Below are positions 35,105-43,042 of a DNA stretch of 43,075 nt, one piece after another. The notes below the pieces were generated by a model. The model worked only from the letters and a program-made list of their open reading frames with translations, did no database searches and was not told where the DNA came from. A program made the translations under genes and the position numbers. The DNA is from Verrucomicrobiota bacterium (lineage in GTDB: Bacteria; Verrucomicrobiota; Verrucomicrobiia; JAWXBN01): assembly GCA_034440155.1 (NCBI GenBank), contig JAWXBN010000128.1:1-43075 (forward strand), in the 5' to 3' direction. Positions within the stretch are counted from its first letter, which is position 1, and every line of letters begins with the position of its first letter.

Positions 35105-35997
35105 TATTTTACCCTCCCTTTTGATTGTTTTGTCCGGCATTCAAGCCAGAGCTCTTTTTTCCATGAAGCAAACCATTTTTTAAAATGAATCAGTAACAGT
35201 TCTCCCTCTGGTAAATCCCGAGGCAAGGCAGTAATAGCATCCCCTAACGTCACCCCTTTAGTAGCAAATTGCTGGAGGCAGCTATACTCCACAAATGACA
35301 TTTCCTTACACCGAACCTGATAAGAAGTCGTTCGATACACAGCAAAGTAACGTTCCTGATTCTCCTTTAATAATAATGACAAAGGCTTTCGCCCACCTTT
35401 CTTCGCCAGTGCAAAAATGCGATCTAGTGGGAAGGATGCCCTCACTAGGCGCACAGACGGGGTGAGATAGAATTTTGCACGAGCAATTTCCTCTTCAGTT
35501 TGAGGAAAGGGTTTGCCGTTGTGTTCTGCCGCATCAAAACTTTCGATCATCGCCCATTCAAGCTCAGCCATGTTACGAGCTGCCAGATGAGTAGGCACTG
35601 ATTGATCTCGGTGCCTGGCGATATACCCGGAAAAATACTTTCCTAATCCCTTTAATGTCCAACATCTTGATGGGATTTTCTTCAGGTATTCATCGACTAG
35701 TTGATGGTAATTTGCTTCACCCAAGATGATGGAAACCCCTTCAAAATCCTCCCTCAATGATTCAGTAATACGGAACCAATACTGTCTGCGATAAATTTCG
35801 AGTCTTTCGACTGCCGTGATCCGTTTACCATCCTTTACCTTCGCCACCGCCTGACGTCCCTGGAATGAAGCCGGCAAATCCGACCCGCGCAAATTGCGCA
35901 TGGAATCTACTCCTTCAAGCAAAGGAACCCTCAAAGCTCCCATCCAAAGCACTTGAGTCTTCTTTAATTTTGATTGTTTAAGCGAAAATTTGCCCAT
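35104..35997 (-). CDS. DUF2063 (HvfC/BufC-like) RiPP partner protein
   Basis: This 297-residue protein carries the DUF2063 N-terminal domain (RITAVERLEIYRRQYWFRIT, ESLREDFEGVSIILGEANYH, YLKKIPSRCWTLKGLGKYFS) and a winged or beta-rich C-terminal part that in relatives helps recruit the precursor peptide to the DUF692 enzyme (family knowledge from HvfC/BufC/MbnC). Start ATG 35997 follows GGAGGG by 8 nt and overlaps the DUF692 gene by 20 nt. An ORF extension to 36039 is less likely. Confidence 0.88.
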   Translation of the reverse strand: MGKFSLKQSKLKKTQVLWMGALRVPLLEGVDSMRNLRGSDLPASFQGRQAVAKVKDGKRITAVERLEIYRRQYWFRITESLREDFEGVSIILGEANYHQLVDEYLKKIPSRCWTLKGLGKYFSGYIARHRDQSVPTHLAARNMAELEWAMIESFDAAEHNGKPFPQTEEEIARAKFYLTPSVRLVRASFPLDRIFALAKKGGRKPLSLLLKENQERYFAVYRTTSYQVRCKEMSFVEYSCLQQFATKGVTLGDAITALPRDLPEGELLLIHFKKWFASWKKELWLECRTKQSKGRVK

Positions 35998-36832
35998 GAA
36001 ACGAACCCTCCAAATATTTTTCGGCTTTCCTCGCTTCATCCCAGACTTCCTCGAAGGTGGGGATTTTATCGTCCCACTCTAATAAAGTGGGGGTCGGACC
36101 GAAAAGCCCGATTGCTTTTTGATACAAGGCCCAGACATCGTCAATTACCGGTGCGTCATGGGTATCTAAAATAAATTTTTGGTAATGAGAATGTCCTGCG
36201 ATATGGATCTGGGCCACTCGTTCTGGAGGAATACCCGTGAGATAGTCGAATGGATTAAATCCGTGGTTAAACGACGAGACATAAATATTATTCACATCGA
36301 GTAATATCCCGCAGTCAGCCATCTCCACGACTTCCGTTAGGAACTCCCATTCCGTCATTGTCGACTCGTGAAATTCCGCATAACTACTGACATTTTCAAT
36401 AGCCACGGGTCTTTCAATATAATCCTGCGTTTGTCGGATTTTTGCGGCAGCAATCCGTACGGCTTCTTTCGTGTATGGAAGCGGTAATAAATCATGGCTA
36501 TATGTCCCGTCCACACTCCCCCAGCAAATATGGTCTGAGACCCAAGGCGCATGTGTCCTTTTCAAAAGTCTTTTTAGTCTCTTTAAATGATCCTTGTTAA
36601 GAGGACCTACTGAACCCGGGTAAAGGGAAACCCCATGCTGAATGACTTGATAATCAGACAGGATCTTGTCGAGGATCGCCAATGGACTCCCCCCATCGCC
36701 CATGTAAGTTTCTGAAATAATCTCAAACCATTCAACCGGCGGTTTTTCACTCAAAATATGATCATAATGCGGAACCCTTAATCCTACACCCACACCGAGT
36801 GTCGAAAATGCATTAAAGCGGTTTGATGACAT
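35978..36832 (-). CDS. DUF692 multinuclear non-heme iron oxidative enzyme (MNIO; HvfB/BufB-like)
   Basis: This 284-residue TIM-barrel enzyme shows the family's metal ligands: His66 (QHGVSLYPGS), His101 (SDHICW), Glu146 (IENVSS), Asp179 (LLDVNNIYVSS), His190 (NHGFNP), His210 and His214 (HIAGH), Asp223/His225 (DTHDAPV) and Glu252 (LEWDD). MNIOs oxidise cysteines of ribosomal peptides to thiooxazoles or oxazolone/thioamides (bufferins, methanobactins). All these residues are intact, so activity is expected. The substrate is almost certainly the Cys-repeat peptide encoded just upstream. Confidence 0.93.
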   Translation of the reverse strand: MSSNRFNAFSTLGVGVGLRVPHYDHILSEKPPVEWFEIISETYMGDGGSPLAILDKILSDYQVIQHGVSLYPGSVGPLNKDHLKRLKRLLKRTHAPWVSDHICWGSVDGTYSHDLLPLPYTKEAVRIAAAKIRQTQDYIERPVAIENVSSYAEFHESTMTEWEFLTEVVEMADCGILLDVNNIYVSSFNHGFNPFDYLTGIPPERVAQIHIAGHSHYQKFILDTHDAPVIDDVWALYQKAIGLFGPTPTLLEWDDKIPTFEEVWDEARKAEKYLEGSFHGQIFA

Positions 36833-36898
36833 GTGATGGTTTGAATTTAAAAAATTAGATAAGAGTGATGAATGAGAAGTTTAACCATGAAAGGTCTG

Positions 36899-36930
36899 AA
36901 AACCCCCTCCCCCATAAACCGAGGAAGGGG
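36899..36930 (-). terminator. Attenuator hairpin between precursor and MNIO genes
   Basis: On the minus strand CCCCTTCCTC (36930-36921) pairs over 10 bp, with two G-U pairs, with GGGGGAGGGG (36913-36904), followed by TTTT at 36902-36899. Partial termination here would make more precursor mRNA than enzyme mRNA, as in many RiPP operons. Confidence 0.65.
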
Positions 36931-36949
36931 TGGATTCTAAATCAAAAAA

Positions 36950-37204
36950 CTACTTTTTTGCACTACATCCATCTTTTGACTTACAACTGTCTTTGTCTTT
37001 ACTGCCATCTTTTGACTTACAACTGTCTTTGTCTTTACTGCCATCTTTTGATTTGCAACCGTCCTTGCCTTTACAGCTATCTTTGCTCTCGAGCTGTTTT
37101 GTCGTACCTGCAATATTATTATCCATAGCCATTACAGCTCCGGTGCTTGCGGTCATTAATCCTGCGATAGCAGCGGCGACGAGAAGGTTCTTATTCATTT
37201 TCAT
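36950..37204 (-). CDS. Bufferin-like RiPP precursor peptide with cysteine repeats
   Basis: This 84-residue precursor has a signal peptide at 1-26 (NKNLLVAAAIAGLMTASTG, cleaved after AVMA), a short spacer (MDNNIAGTTKQLE), then a Lys/Asp/Ser-rich core with five cysteines at residues 44, 50, 62, 74 and 80. The core is built from CKGKDG, CKSKDG and two SKDKDSCKSKDG units and ends CSAKK. Canonical HvfA/BufA2 peptides carry EGKCG motifs; here the cysteine follows DS or DG and precedes K. The start at ATG 37204 has AGGA 8 nt upstream; 37198 is a second in-frame Met. It is the first gene of the Buf-type operon, 117 nt from the MNIO gene. Confidence 0.85.
   Translation of the reverse strand: MKMNKNLLVAAAIAGLMTASTGAVMAMDNNIAGTTKQLESKDSCKGKDGCKSKDGSKDKDSCKSKDGSKDKDSCKSKDGCSAKK
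36969..37076. repeat. 36-bp tandem repeat inside the precursor gene
   Basis: Unit 1 (36969-37004) and unit 2 (37005-37040) are identical. Unit 3 (37041-37076) has diverged. Each encodes twelve residues (SKDKDSCKSKDG or variant) with one or two cysteines. Identical units suggest recent duplication. Confidence 0.9.
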
Positions 37205-37281
37205 AATGTGAGTCCTATTATTTGTTTGTTTAATTTTGATGACCAAGTGAACGTATGATTAAAAATTCACGGTTTCGTAAA

Positions 37282-37310
37282 TAAGTGTCCGGTCAGTGCA
37301 AATCCTTACA
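37282..37310 (-). promoter_or_regulatory. Candidate ECF-sigma promoter of the bufferin-like operon
   Basis: On the minus strand TGTAAGGATTT (37310-37300) and CCGGACACTTA (37292-37282) lie about 80-105 nt upstream of the precursor ATG. The first contains the AAC/AAGG-like -35 flavour of ECF promoters and the second a possible -10. This is a weak call; the consensus for this sigma is not known to me. Confidence 0.3.
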
Positions 37311-37414
37311 AAAAACTTTAGGAATTTTTTATTTATCGTGTAAGTGACTGTTTACCAATAAGAAGCGTAAATGTGATTCTTAAAAAAGAATGGGGCCTAT
37401 CCATAAAGAACCAC

Positions 37415-38830
37415 CTAAAAACGTAACCAACCCCGGGTTTTCATGAAATATAAGACCAGCGCAACAAGCATCGCTGCCCAAAAACAAACATTACCGAGCG
37501 TCACAGGAAAATTTATCCCCTCGACATTCATCCCTAAAAAACCGCCAAGGGCGGTCGGGATAATCGCAATGGCAGTGGCGACCGCCAGTAATCCCATGAA
37601 CCTATTCATCTGGAATGAAATGAGATTCATCCGGAGTTCTAACCCCGAGCTGGTACTATCGTAAAGCTGGTTAAATGCTTCCGCCGTGTAATCACAGGTG
37701 TCCGAAAAGAGATTGTACATCGACGCAAAATCGGGACTGTCGAAGGGGAGCTTGACCTTGCCATTTTCAAGCTTGTCAAAGATATGACGGAGCCGCCACA
37801 AATCCGATTTCATCCCCGCCAGAGATTGCTGGAGGTGATAAATCTTTAAATAAGTCGTGTCCCGTGGACGGTCGAGGGGCAGCATCTCCCAGCCGCGCAA
37901 TTCGCTCTCCAGCCTGGTCGCGATATCTTCATAACGTGCCAGCAAGAGCTTAAACATACCTAGCGTCAGGCGGGCGTGTAAAGGTTGACCCGAAATAAAG
38001 TCTTCAGCAGTCAAAAGTTGGCAAGCCGTATGGACAATTGAATGGTGGTCAGCGGAGACAATGAGAAGGCTTTGTGCCGTACAGACAAAAAGGAAAGGGA
38101 CCGGCTCAATATAAAAATTGAGGGCATCATGTTCCGCGAGGGTAGGTAAGGATCCGGAGAAGACAAATGTGCTGCCTAACCGGGAAATACGGGGGTAGCT
38201 GGTCTTCGCCAAAGCACTTTGAATAAATGAAGCCGGCATGGACGGGGTGGCCAAGCTTTCCGCTAGCAAACCTGAATCATCAAAATCGGCACAATAACTC
38301 CCCACGCGGACGGGGTCACTCATCCAAGCCACAAAATCATTTTTACTCAGGTCGACAAATGACACGGTCTTGTCTGAACCGACCTCTAACCGGTGAAATC
38401 CAATTTCCCCGGAACCACCATGCGCATCAAGAGACGTATCCGGAAGCAGAAGCTCGCGGGTACTGCGGTACCCAAAAAAAAGAATCGGTGTCAGTCTCAA
38501 GAAATGGAGCGCCGCACTATGGACAAGCATATCCGAGACACTGGGCAGGAGTGAAAGTAAACACAGGGAGATAATCCCGATATCTAATAAACGCCTGACC
38601 GTAAAGATATACTTCGCCTTCTGCTTCGAAAGACAAAAGGAAGCGAGGTACTCAATCGCAAAAACAAAAATCACACCATACTGAACGGTTTTGCAAACCT
38701 CCCTCCACTCTAAGTCCGTGGTAAAAAAAACATCCTGGATAGCCAGTGCCAAGGCGAATATCGCAAGAACCCCTTGATTCTCATCCCTCAACAGCCGCTT
38801 CACTTTTTCAGCCAACTTTCTGATATTCAT
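37415..38830 (-). CDS. CorA-family transporter with N-terminal voltage-sensor-like domain
   Basis: This 471-residue membrane protein ends with the CorA pore module: a long helical domain, then FLGLLAVATAIAIIPTALGG-like first pore helix (MGLLAVATAIAIIPTA), the GMN signature in GGFLGMNVEG, and a second helix (VCFWAAMLVALVLYF) near the C-terminus. The N-terminal 130 residues resemble the S1-S4 helices of ion channels (VFAIEYLASFCLSKQKAKYI, TVRRLLDIGIISLCLLSLLP, LHFLRLTPILFFGYRSTREL with an S4-like Arg pattern). Cation transport (Mg, Co or Zn) is expected. It lies 210 bp upstream of the precursor gene on the same strand, though the gap is large enough for separate transcription. Confidence 0.75.
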   Translation of the reverse strand: MNIRKLAEKVKRLLRDENQGVLAIFALALAIQDVFFTTDLEWREVCKTVQYGVIFVFAIEYLASFCLSKQKAKYIFTVRRLLDIGIISLCLLSLLPSVSDMLVHSAALHFLRLTPILFFGYRSTRELLLPDTSLDAHGGSGEIGFHRLEVGSDKTVSFVDLSKNDFVAWMSDPVRVGSYCADFDDSGLLAESLATPSMPASFIQSALAKTSYPRISRLGSTFVFSGSLPTLAEHDALNFYIEPVPFLFVCTAQSLLIVSADHHSIVHTACQLLTAEDFISGQPLHARLTLGMFKLLLARYEDIATRLESELRGWEMLPLDRPRDTTYLKIYHLQQSLAGMKSDLWRLRHIFDKLENGKVKLPFDSPDFASMYNLFSDTCDYTAEAFNQLYDSTSSGLELRMNLISFQMNRFMGLLAVATAIAIIPTALGGFLGMNVEGINFPVTLGNVCFWAAMLVALVLYFMKTRGWLRF

Positions 38831-38941
38831 ATATTGATTAAATCCGCCGGATTACAGATACCATCCATCAGTCCCATGGCGCACAATTTGCGCTCAAATA
38901 ACGATGAAATCAATCTCTCTTTTCAGCGAATACCCCGTAGT

Positions 38942-38965
38942 AAGCAGGGCCACTTGCCCGTCACA
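38942..38965. repeat. REP-like hairpin, copy 2
   Basis: AAGCAGGGCCACTTGCCCGT followed by CACAC matches the copies at 12438 and 42973 with few changes. A CAATTTGCGC motif (38884-38893) lies 48 bp before it. It is intergenic (38831-39089), and that gap holds no gene. Confidence 0.6.
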
Positions 38966-39089
38966 CGTTAAAGTAATCCGGCCCGACACATTCTGAAGTT
39001 CAGGATTCCTCCGCCCCACTTCGCACTCAGAACTGTATTTTTTTGGCTCCCCCACGCGTCTTGGCGGTTAATCTGTGTTTGAGGAAATT

Positions 39090-41075
39090 TTAGAGTTCGC
39101 CGCGGCGCATTTTGTTATAGGTGGCCAGTGCCAAGAGAGGCCAGCTGAGGCGGTAGAAATCGTATTTCAGGTAGAATACCCTAGGGAAACCTGTCCCGGT
39201 AATCGCATCCTCTTTCCATTCTCCGTTAGGTTCTTGTGTTTGGATGAGATATTCGATTCCTTTGCGGATACTATCACGGTCGAGGTCACCACAGGCACAG
39301 AGTCCCATGAGTGCCCAAGCCGTTTGTGAGGGTGTGCTCTGTCCTTGTCCACGGGTCGTCGGGTCTTCATAGGTATGACAGCTTTCTCCCCAGCCTCCGT
39401 CATCATTTTGGCAACTTTCCAGCCAGTCACGGGCGCGCAAGACCCAGTCCTGCCTCATATCAATGCCCAGATAAAACAGACCTCGCAATACCTGCCAAGT
39501 GCCGTAAATATAATTCACACCCCAACGTCCATACCAAGAACCATCTTCTTCCTGAGTGTCTTTGAGGTATTTGAGGGCTTTGCGAATATTCGGGTGATTC
39601 TGGTCCCAATGGAATAATCCGCACATTTCCAAGATGCGTGCCGTGATATCGCTACAGGACGGATCGAGAATCGCATTATGGTCCGCAAACGGGACGTCCT
39701 CGAGCCAGGACTTCATGACATCCTTGTCAAAAGCCGCCCACCCACCGTCTGCACATTGGAAACTCATGATAAAACGACTCCCCCGTTTGATCGCCGCGGC
39801 TTTATCGTTTTCACGGGTGAGGGTCTTGACCCGGTCGAGGGCCATGAGCACCATGGCCGTGTCGTCCACATCGGCATAATGTTCATTGCGGAATTCAAAG
39901 GCCCAACCGCTGGGTTCGGCGGAGGGATTCTTATGGACCCAATCACCTTTGATTTTAATTTCATTATCCAGTAACCACTCAGCTGCCCTGGACAGCTGGG
40001 GATGGTTCTCAGGTACTCCGGATTCACGTAGGGCAATCAGCGCGATAGCCGTGTCCCAGACCGGGGAAAGGCATGGTTGGATTCTGAAATCATTATTCTG
40101 CGTATCGTTAACGTAGAGCTTTTCAATCGCCTTGATCGAGCTGACCAACCAAGGATGATCCTCAGGATAACCCATTGCCTGCATGGCAAAAACTGAAAAA
40201 AGGGTACTCGGGAAAATCCCCCCTATCCCGTCGGCTTTCTCGATACGTTCACCCATCCATGCTTCACACTTTTTAATGGCCTTGCGACGGAGGAATTTGA
40301 TCGGGTGGTTATTATAAGCTATCAGGATTTTATTCACGAGCAGGAATCCATTACGCAGGCTAAAAAGCTTTTTACTCCGTTTGAGGGAAAGATCGCTATT
40401 TTCCGTGCCGACCGGGAAAAGCTCATGGAGCTGCATATTTGTCGGCAAAACGCGGGTGGGCTTTAGGTCATTAATAATCGCCAGAGGGATGACGATAGCC
40501 CGGCTCCAAGAGGAGATTTCGTAAATATTAAAGAAAAGCCAATCAGGCAGGAGAATGATTTCCGGGGGGATCGCCGGGATATGTTTCCATGGAAATTGCC
40601 CGATCAGGCCTAAGGCCAGCTTCGCATAGGTATTACATTTCGGGATGCCACCAAGACGTAAAATATTATTACGGGCATGTTTCATGAGGGGTTCTTCAGC
40701 TTTGTACCCCGCTAATTTCAGGGCGGTATAGGCCTTGATACTCGCATTGATTTCACTCGGTCCTCCTGGATAAATCGTCCATCCACCATCTTGTAACTGC
40801 CTGTCCAATAAATGCTTAACCAGCTTATCTTTCAGTACGGGATCGACCTTATCCTGCCAAACCATCCAGATCATGAGGTCACTGGCCAAAGTGGTATCCA
40901 CAAATAACTCCCCGCACCAGTATTTCTCCTCCAGCTGAAGCTTTAAAATATGATCCTGGGCGAGTTTCATGGCCGTATCGACTTTTTGCTCGATACTCGG
41001 AAGAGAGATAATATCAGGTTCCTTCAGTGTTGTCCGTACTTGGGAATGAGATTCAGTGTTGTACTTTAAAGCCAT
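39090..41075 (-). CDS. shc: Squalene-hopene cyclase
   Basis: This 661-residue terpene cyclase converts squalene to hopene/hopanol for membrane hopanoids. The catalytic DxDD appears in HYADVDDTAMVLMALDR. Several QW repeats are visible (RQLQDGGWTIYPGG, SFQCADGGWAAFD, DTQEEDGSWYGRWG, SCQNDDGGWGESC, QTQEPNGEWKED). It is a single gene here, without hpn neighbours. The start at ATG 41075 follows a CAAATTGC motif in the leader. The 168-bp gap to the aminotransferase is AT-rich and holds nothing else visible. Confidence 0.96.
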   Translation of the reverse strand: MALKYNTESHSQVRTTLKEPDIISLPSIEQKVDTAMKLAQDHILKLQLEEKYWCGELFVDTTLASDLMIWMVWQDKVDPVLKDKLVKHLLDRQLQDGGWTIYPGGPSEINASIKAYTALKLAGYKAEEPLMKHARNNILRLGGIPKCNTYAKLALGLIGQFPWKHIPAIPPEIILLPDWLFFNIYEISSWSRAIVIPLAIINDLKPTRVLPTNMQLHELFPVGTENSDLSLKRSKKLFSLRNGFLLVNKILIAYNNHPIKFLRRKAIKKCEAWMGERIEKADGIGGIFPSTLFSVFAMQAMGYPEDHPWLVSSIKAIEKLYVNDTQNNDFRIQPCLSPVWDTAIALIALRESGVPENHPQLSRAAEWLLDNEIKIKGDWVHKNPSAEPSGWAFEFRNEHYADVDDTAMVLMALDRVKTLTRENDKAAAIKRGSRFIMSFQCADGGWAAFDKDVMKSWLEDVPFADHNAILDPSCSDITARILEMCGLFHWDQNHPNIRKALKYLKDTQEEDGSWYGRWGVNYIYGTWQVLRGLFYLGIDMRQDWVLRARDWLESCQNDDGGWGESCHTYEDPTTRGQGQSTPSQTAWALMGLCACGDLDRDSIRKGIEYLIQTQEPNGEWKEDAITGTGFPRVFYLKYDFYRLSWPLLALATYNKMRRGEL

Positions 41076-41243
41076 TTTTTTATTAGAACAAATTGCTGCG
41101 AGTCTTTCAAGGTTTCTTAACCATCACTTTTCCCCTCAAAAAAACACTCCCCTATCAGCTCTTTTTAAATGTGAGTCTATCAAAACATAACATATTCTTA
41201 TTAAATACTTTATAAATTAATAAGACTATTCTTTCTCACGAAA

Positions 41244-42401
41244 TTAGCGCAAGGCTTTGACCGTAAGTAACCGCGCGCCCGCCTCACGGAGAACGGCTTC
41301 ATCCTTGGCGAAGTGGAACCGGATCAAATGATTTACCGGCTCCCGGAAAAAGCTCGACCCCGGCACACCGGTGAGGCCAATGGTTTTGACCATCCATTCC
41401 GCCGCCTCGGTATCCGAAGCGAAACCCAGGGGAGATATATCTACCAATACAAAATAAGCCCCCTCGGGCTTTGTATACTCAAGTCCAGTTTGTTCCACGG
41501 CCTCGACAAAGACATTTTTCTTCTGGGTGTATGCTTCTGTCAGTCCAGTATAATAAGAATCCGGTAATTCCAAACCCACCACTGCCGCCTCTTGTAAGGG
41601 TGCCGCCGCACCCACTGTCAGGAAATCATGGACTTTTTTGGCTTGGTCGATGACTTGTTTCGATGCCATGACATACCCCAGACGCCATCCGGTGATGGAA
41701 TACGTTTTAGAGAGCGAACTGCACGTGATTGTCCGGTCGAAAAATCCGGGAAGTGAAGCCATCATCGTGTGTCTGTGCGGGGCAAAGATAATGTGTTCAT
41801 AAACCTCATCCGTAATGATAAATGCATCATGCTTTTCAGCGAGGTCACCGATTTCAAACAATTCCTCCCTAGTAAACACTTTTCCACTCGGGTTCGAGGG
41901 ATTACAGACGACGATTGCTTTGGGTTTCTGGTCGAATGCCCGCGCAAGTTGCTCCGGGTCATAACGAAAATCAGGTGGATGCAGGGGCACATAAATCGGC
42001 TCGGCTCCTGAAAGGATCGTGTCGGCGACGTAATTCTCGTAGAATGGCGAAAAAATGATGACTTTATCACCGGGATTACAAGCCGTCATCATCGCCACCA
42101 TCATGGCTTCCGTGCTTCCACAGGTCACGACCAGATTCCCGTCAGGATCGACTGGCACACCGGAAAAATGATTAATCTTCCGCGCAAGGGCTTCCCGGAA
42201 TCGGGGTGCCCCCCAAGTCATCGCATATTGGTGGAATGGCCCCCGCGCCGCTTTTTCAAGGGCCCGGACCAAAACCTCCGGCGGATTCCCGTCAGGAAAT
42301 CCTTGTGCGAGATTAATCGCCCCGTATTCATTCGCCAATCGGGTCATCCCTCGGATGACGGACTCGGTAAAAACATTCAATCGTGATGCAGTCACTGGCA
42401 T
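41244..42401 (-). CDS. Class I/II PLP-dependent aminotransferase
   Basis: This 385-residue fold-type I aminotransferase begins MPVTASRLNVFTESVIRGMT (ATG 42401). A longer ORF to 42485 would overlap the tRNA and is rejected. INLAQGFPDGNPP at the N-terminus, NPSNPSGKVFTREEL (Asn of the PLP ring), ITDEVYEHIIF (Asp/Tyr) and the PLP-Lys in CSSLSKTYSITGWRLGYVMA are all present. The 'NLAQGFPDG' and 'YEHI' features recall the kynurenine/methionine aminotransferase group (YbdL/CCBL-like), but substrate specificity cannot be fixed from sequence. Confidence 0.9.
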   Translation of the reverse strand: MPVTASRLNVFTESVIRGMTRLANEYGAINLAQGFPDGNPPEVLVRALEKAARGPFHQYAMTWGAPRFREALARKINHFSGVPVDPDGNLVVTCGSTEAMMVAMMTACNPGDKVIIFSPFYENYVADTILSGAEPIYVPLHPPDFRYDPEQLARAFDQKPKAIVVCNPSNPSGKVFTREELFEIGDLAEKHDAFIITDEVYEHIIFAPHRHTMMASLPGFFDRTITCSSLSKTYSITGWRLGYVMASKQVIDQAKKVHDFLTVGAAAPLQEAAVVGLELPDSYYTGLTEAYTQKKNVFVEAVEQTGLEYTKPEGAYFVLVDISPLGFASDTEAAEWMVKTIGLTGVPGSSFFREPVNHLIRFHFAKDEAVLREAGARLLTVKALR

Positions 42402-42471
42402 AGGACGCCCATTCTTAGAGGATTGCCCCCGCTGATGCAATATTCCAGAAGGATTGCGATAGGGGGGAAAT

Positions 42472-42547
<76 letters not shown>

Positions 42548-42675
42548 TTCCTGTGAAGGATTTTTCCTTTTTAACCACTTTACGCCCTTTCGTCCAGCGC
42601 GGAATGCAAAGAACAAAACGAGCGAAATTAGCTCTCCGTGCCCGGTGGCGAGTCAGATGCGTGTGTTCCCCTAGA

Positions 42676-42718
42676 GGGCAAGTCGCTGGGAAAAGTCGCG
42701 GGCCGCTTGCCCGACACG
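42676..42718. repeat. REP-like hairpin, copy 3
   Basis: GGGCAAG (42676-42682) and CTTGCCC (42706-42712) pair around a 23-nt interior. The right arm context GGGCCGCTTGCCCGACAC matches the other copies. Confidence 0.6.
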
Positions 42719-42818
42719 GTGCGCAAGTTGCTCACGCGAAGCGCACAAAGGAAAAGGAATTTCTCGGCACAGGGAAGAGAAACCTGATCGTGATATTCCT
42801 GCTGGATCCCATGGCTAC

Positions 42819-42851
42819 GGTCCGAGCGAGAATCTCGACCCTCCCTATTTC
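42819..42851 (+). repeat. 33-bp direct repeat, left copy
   Basis: The block beginning GGTCCGAGCGAGAATCTC and ending CCCTCCCTATTTC recurs exactly at 43043-43075. It contains a hairpin in which GGTC-GAG can pair with CTC-GACC around CGAGAAT. Confidence 0.85.
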
Positions 42852-42972
42852 ATCATCGTGCGCTTCGTGGCTTCGTGGTGCAATTTGCTGCGGTGTGCCG
42901 AGAAACCTCTTTTGTGTAGGGCGACCGGCTCGGTTACCAAATGTCGGATGTCGCCGTGAAACTCTGACCCGT

Positions 42973-43000
42973 GGCAAGTGAGGGCCGCTTGCCCTACACA
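42973..43000. repeat. REP-like hairpin, copy 4
   Basis: GGCAAG (42973-42978) and CTTGCC (42988-42993) enclose TGAGGGCCG. The right part AGGGCCGCTTGCCCTACACA is the same 19-20 bp as in copy 1 at 12446-12464. Confidence 0.65.
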
Positions 43001-43042
43001 CTCTGCTGACTTAGTACTGAGAACATTCTCCTCCCCCATGCT

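Noticed and set aside
36969-37076. Short tandem repeats as a CRISPR array
   Set aside because: The units are adjacent without spacers and encode a protein repeat in frame.
36865-37211. Plus-strand ORFs with repeated Leu/Cys/Tyr blocks
   Set aside because: They are antisense shadows of the tandem repeat in the precursor gene. The minus frame has a signal peptide, a ribosome binding site and the right operon context.
42553-42981. 142-aa Arg/Cys-rich ORF after the tRNA
   Set aside because: Its composition is that of translated repeats, and it covers the REP-like hairpins and the direct repeat.
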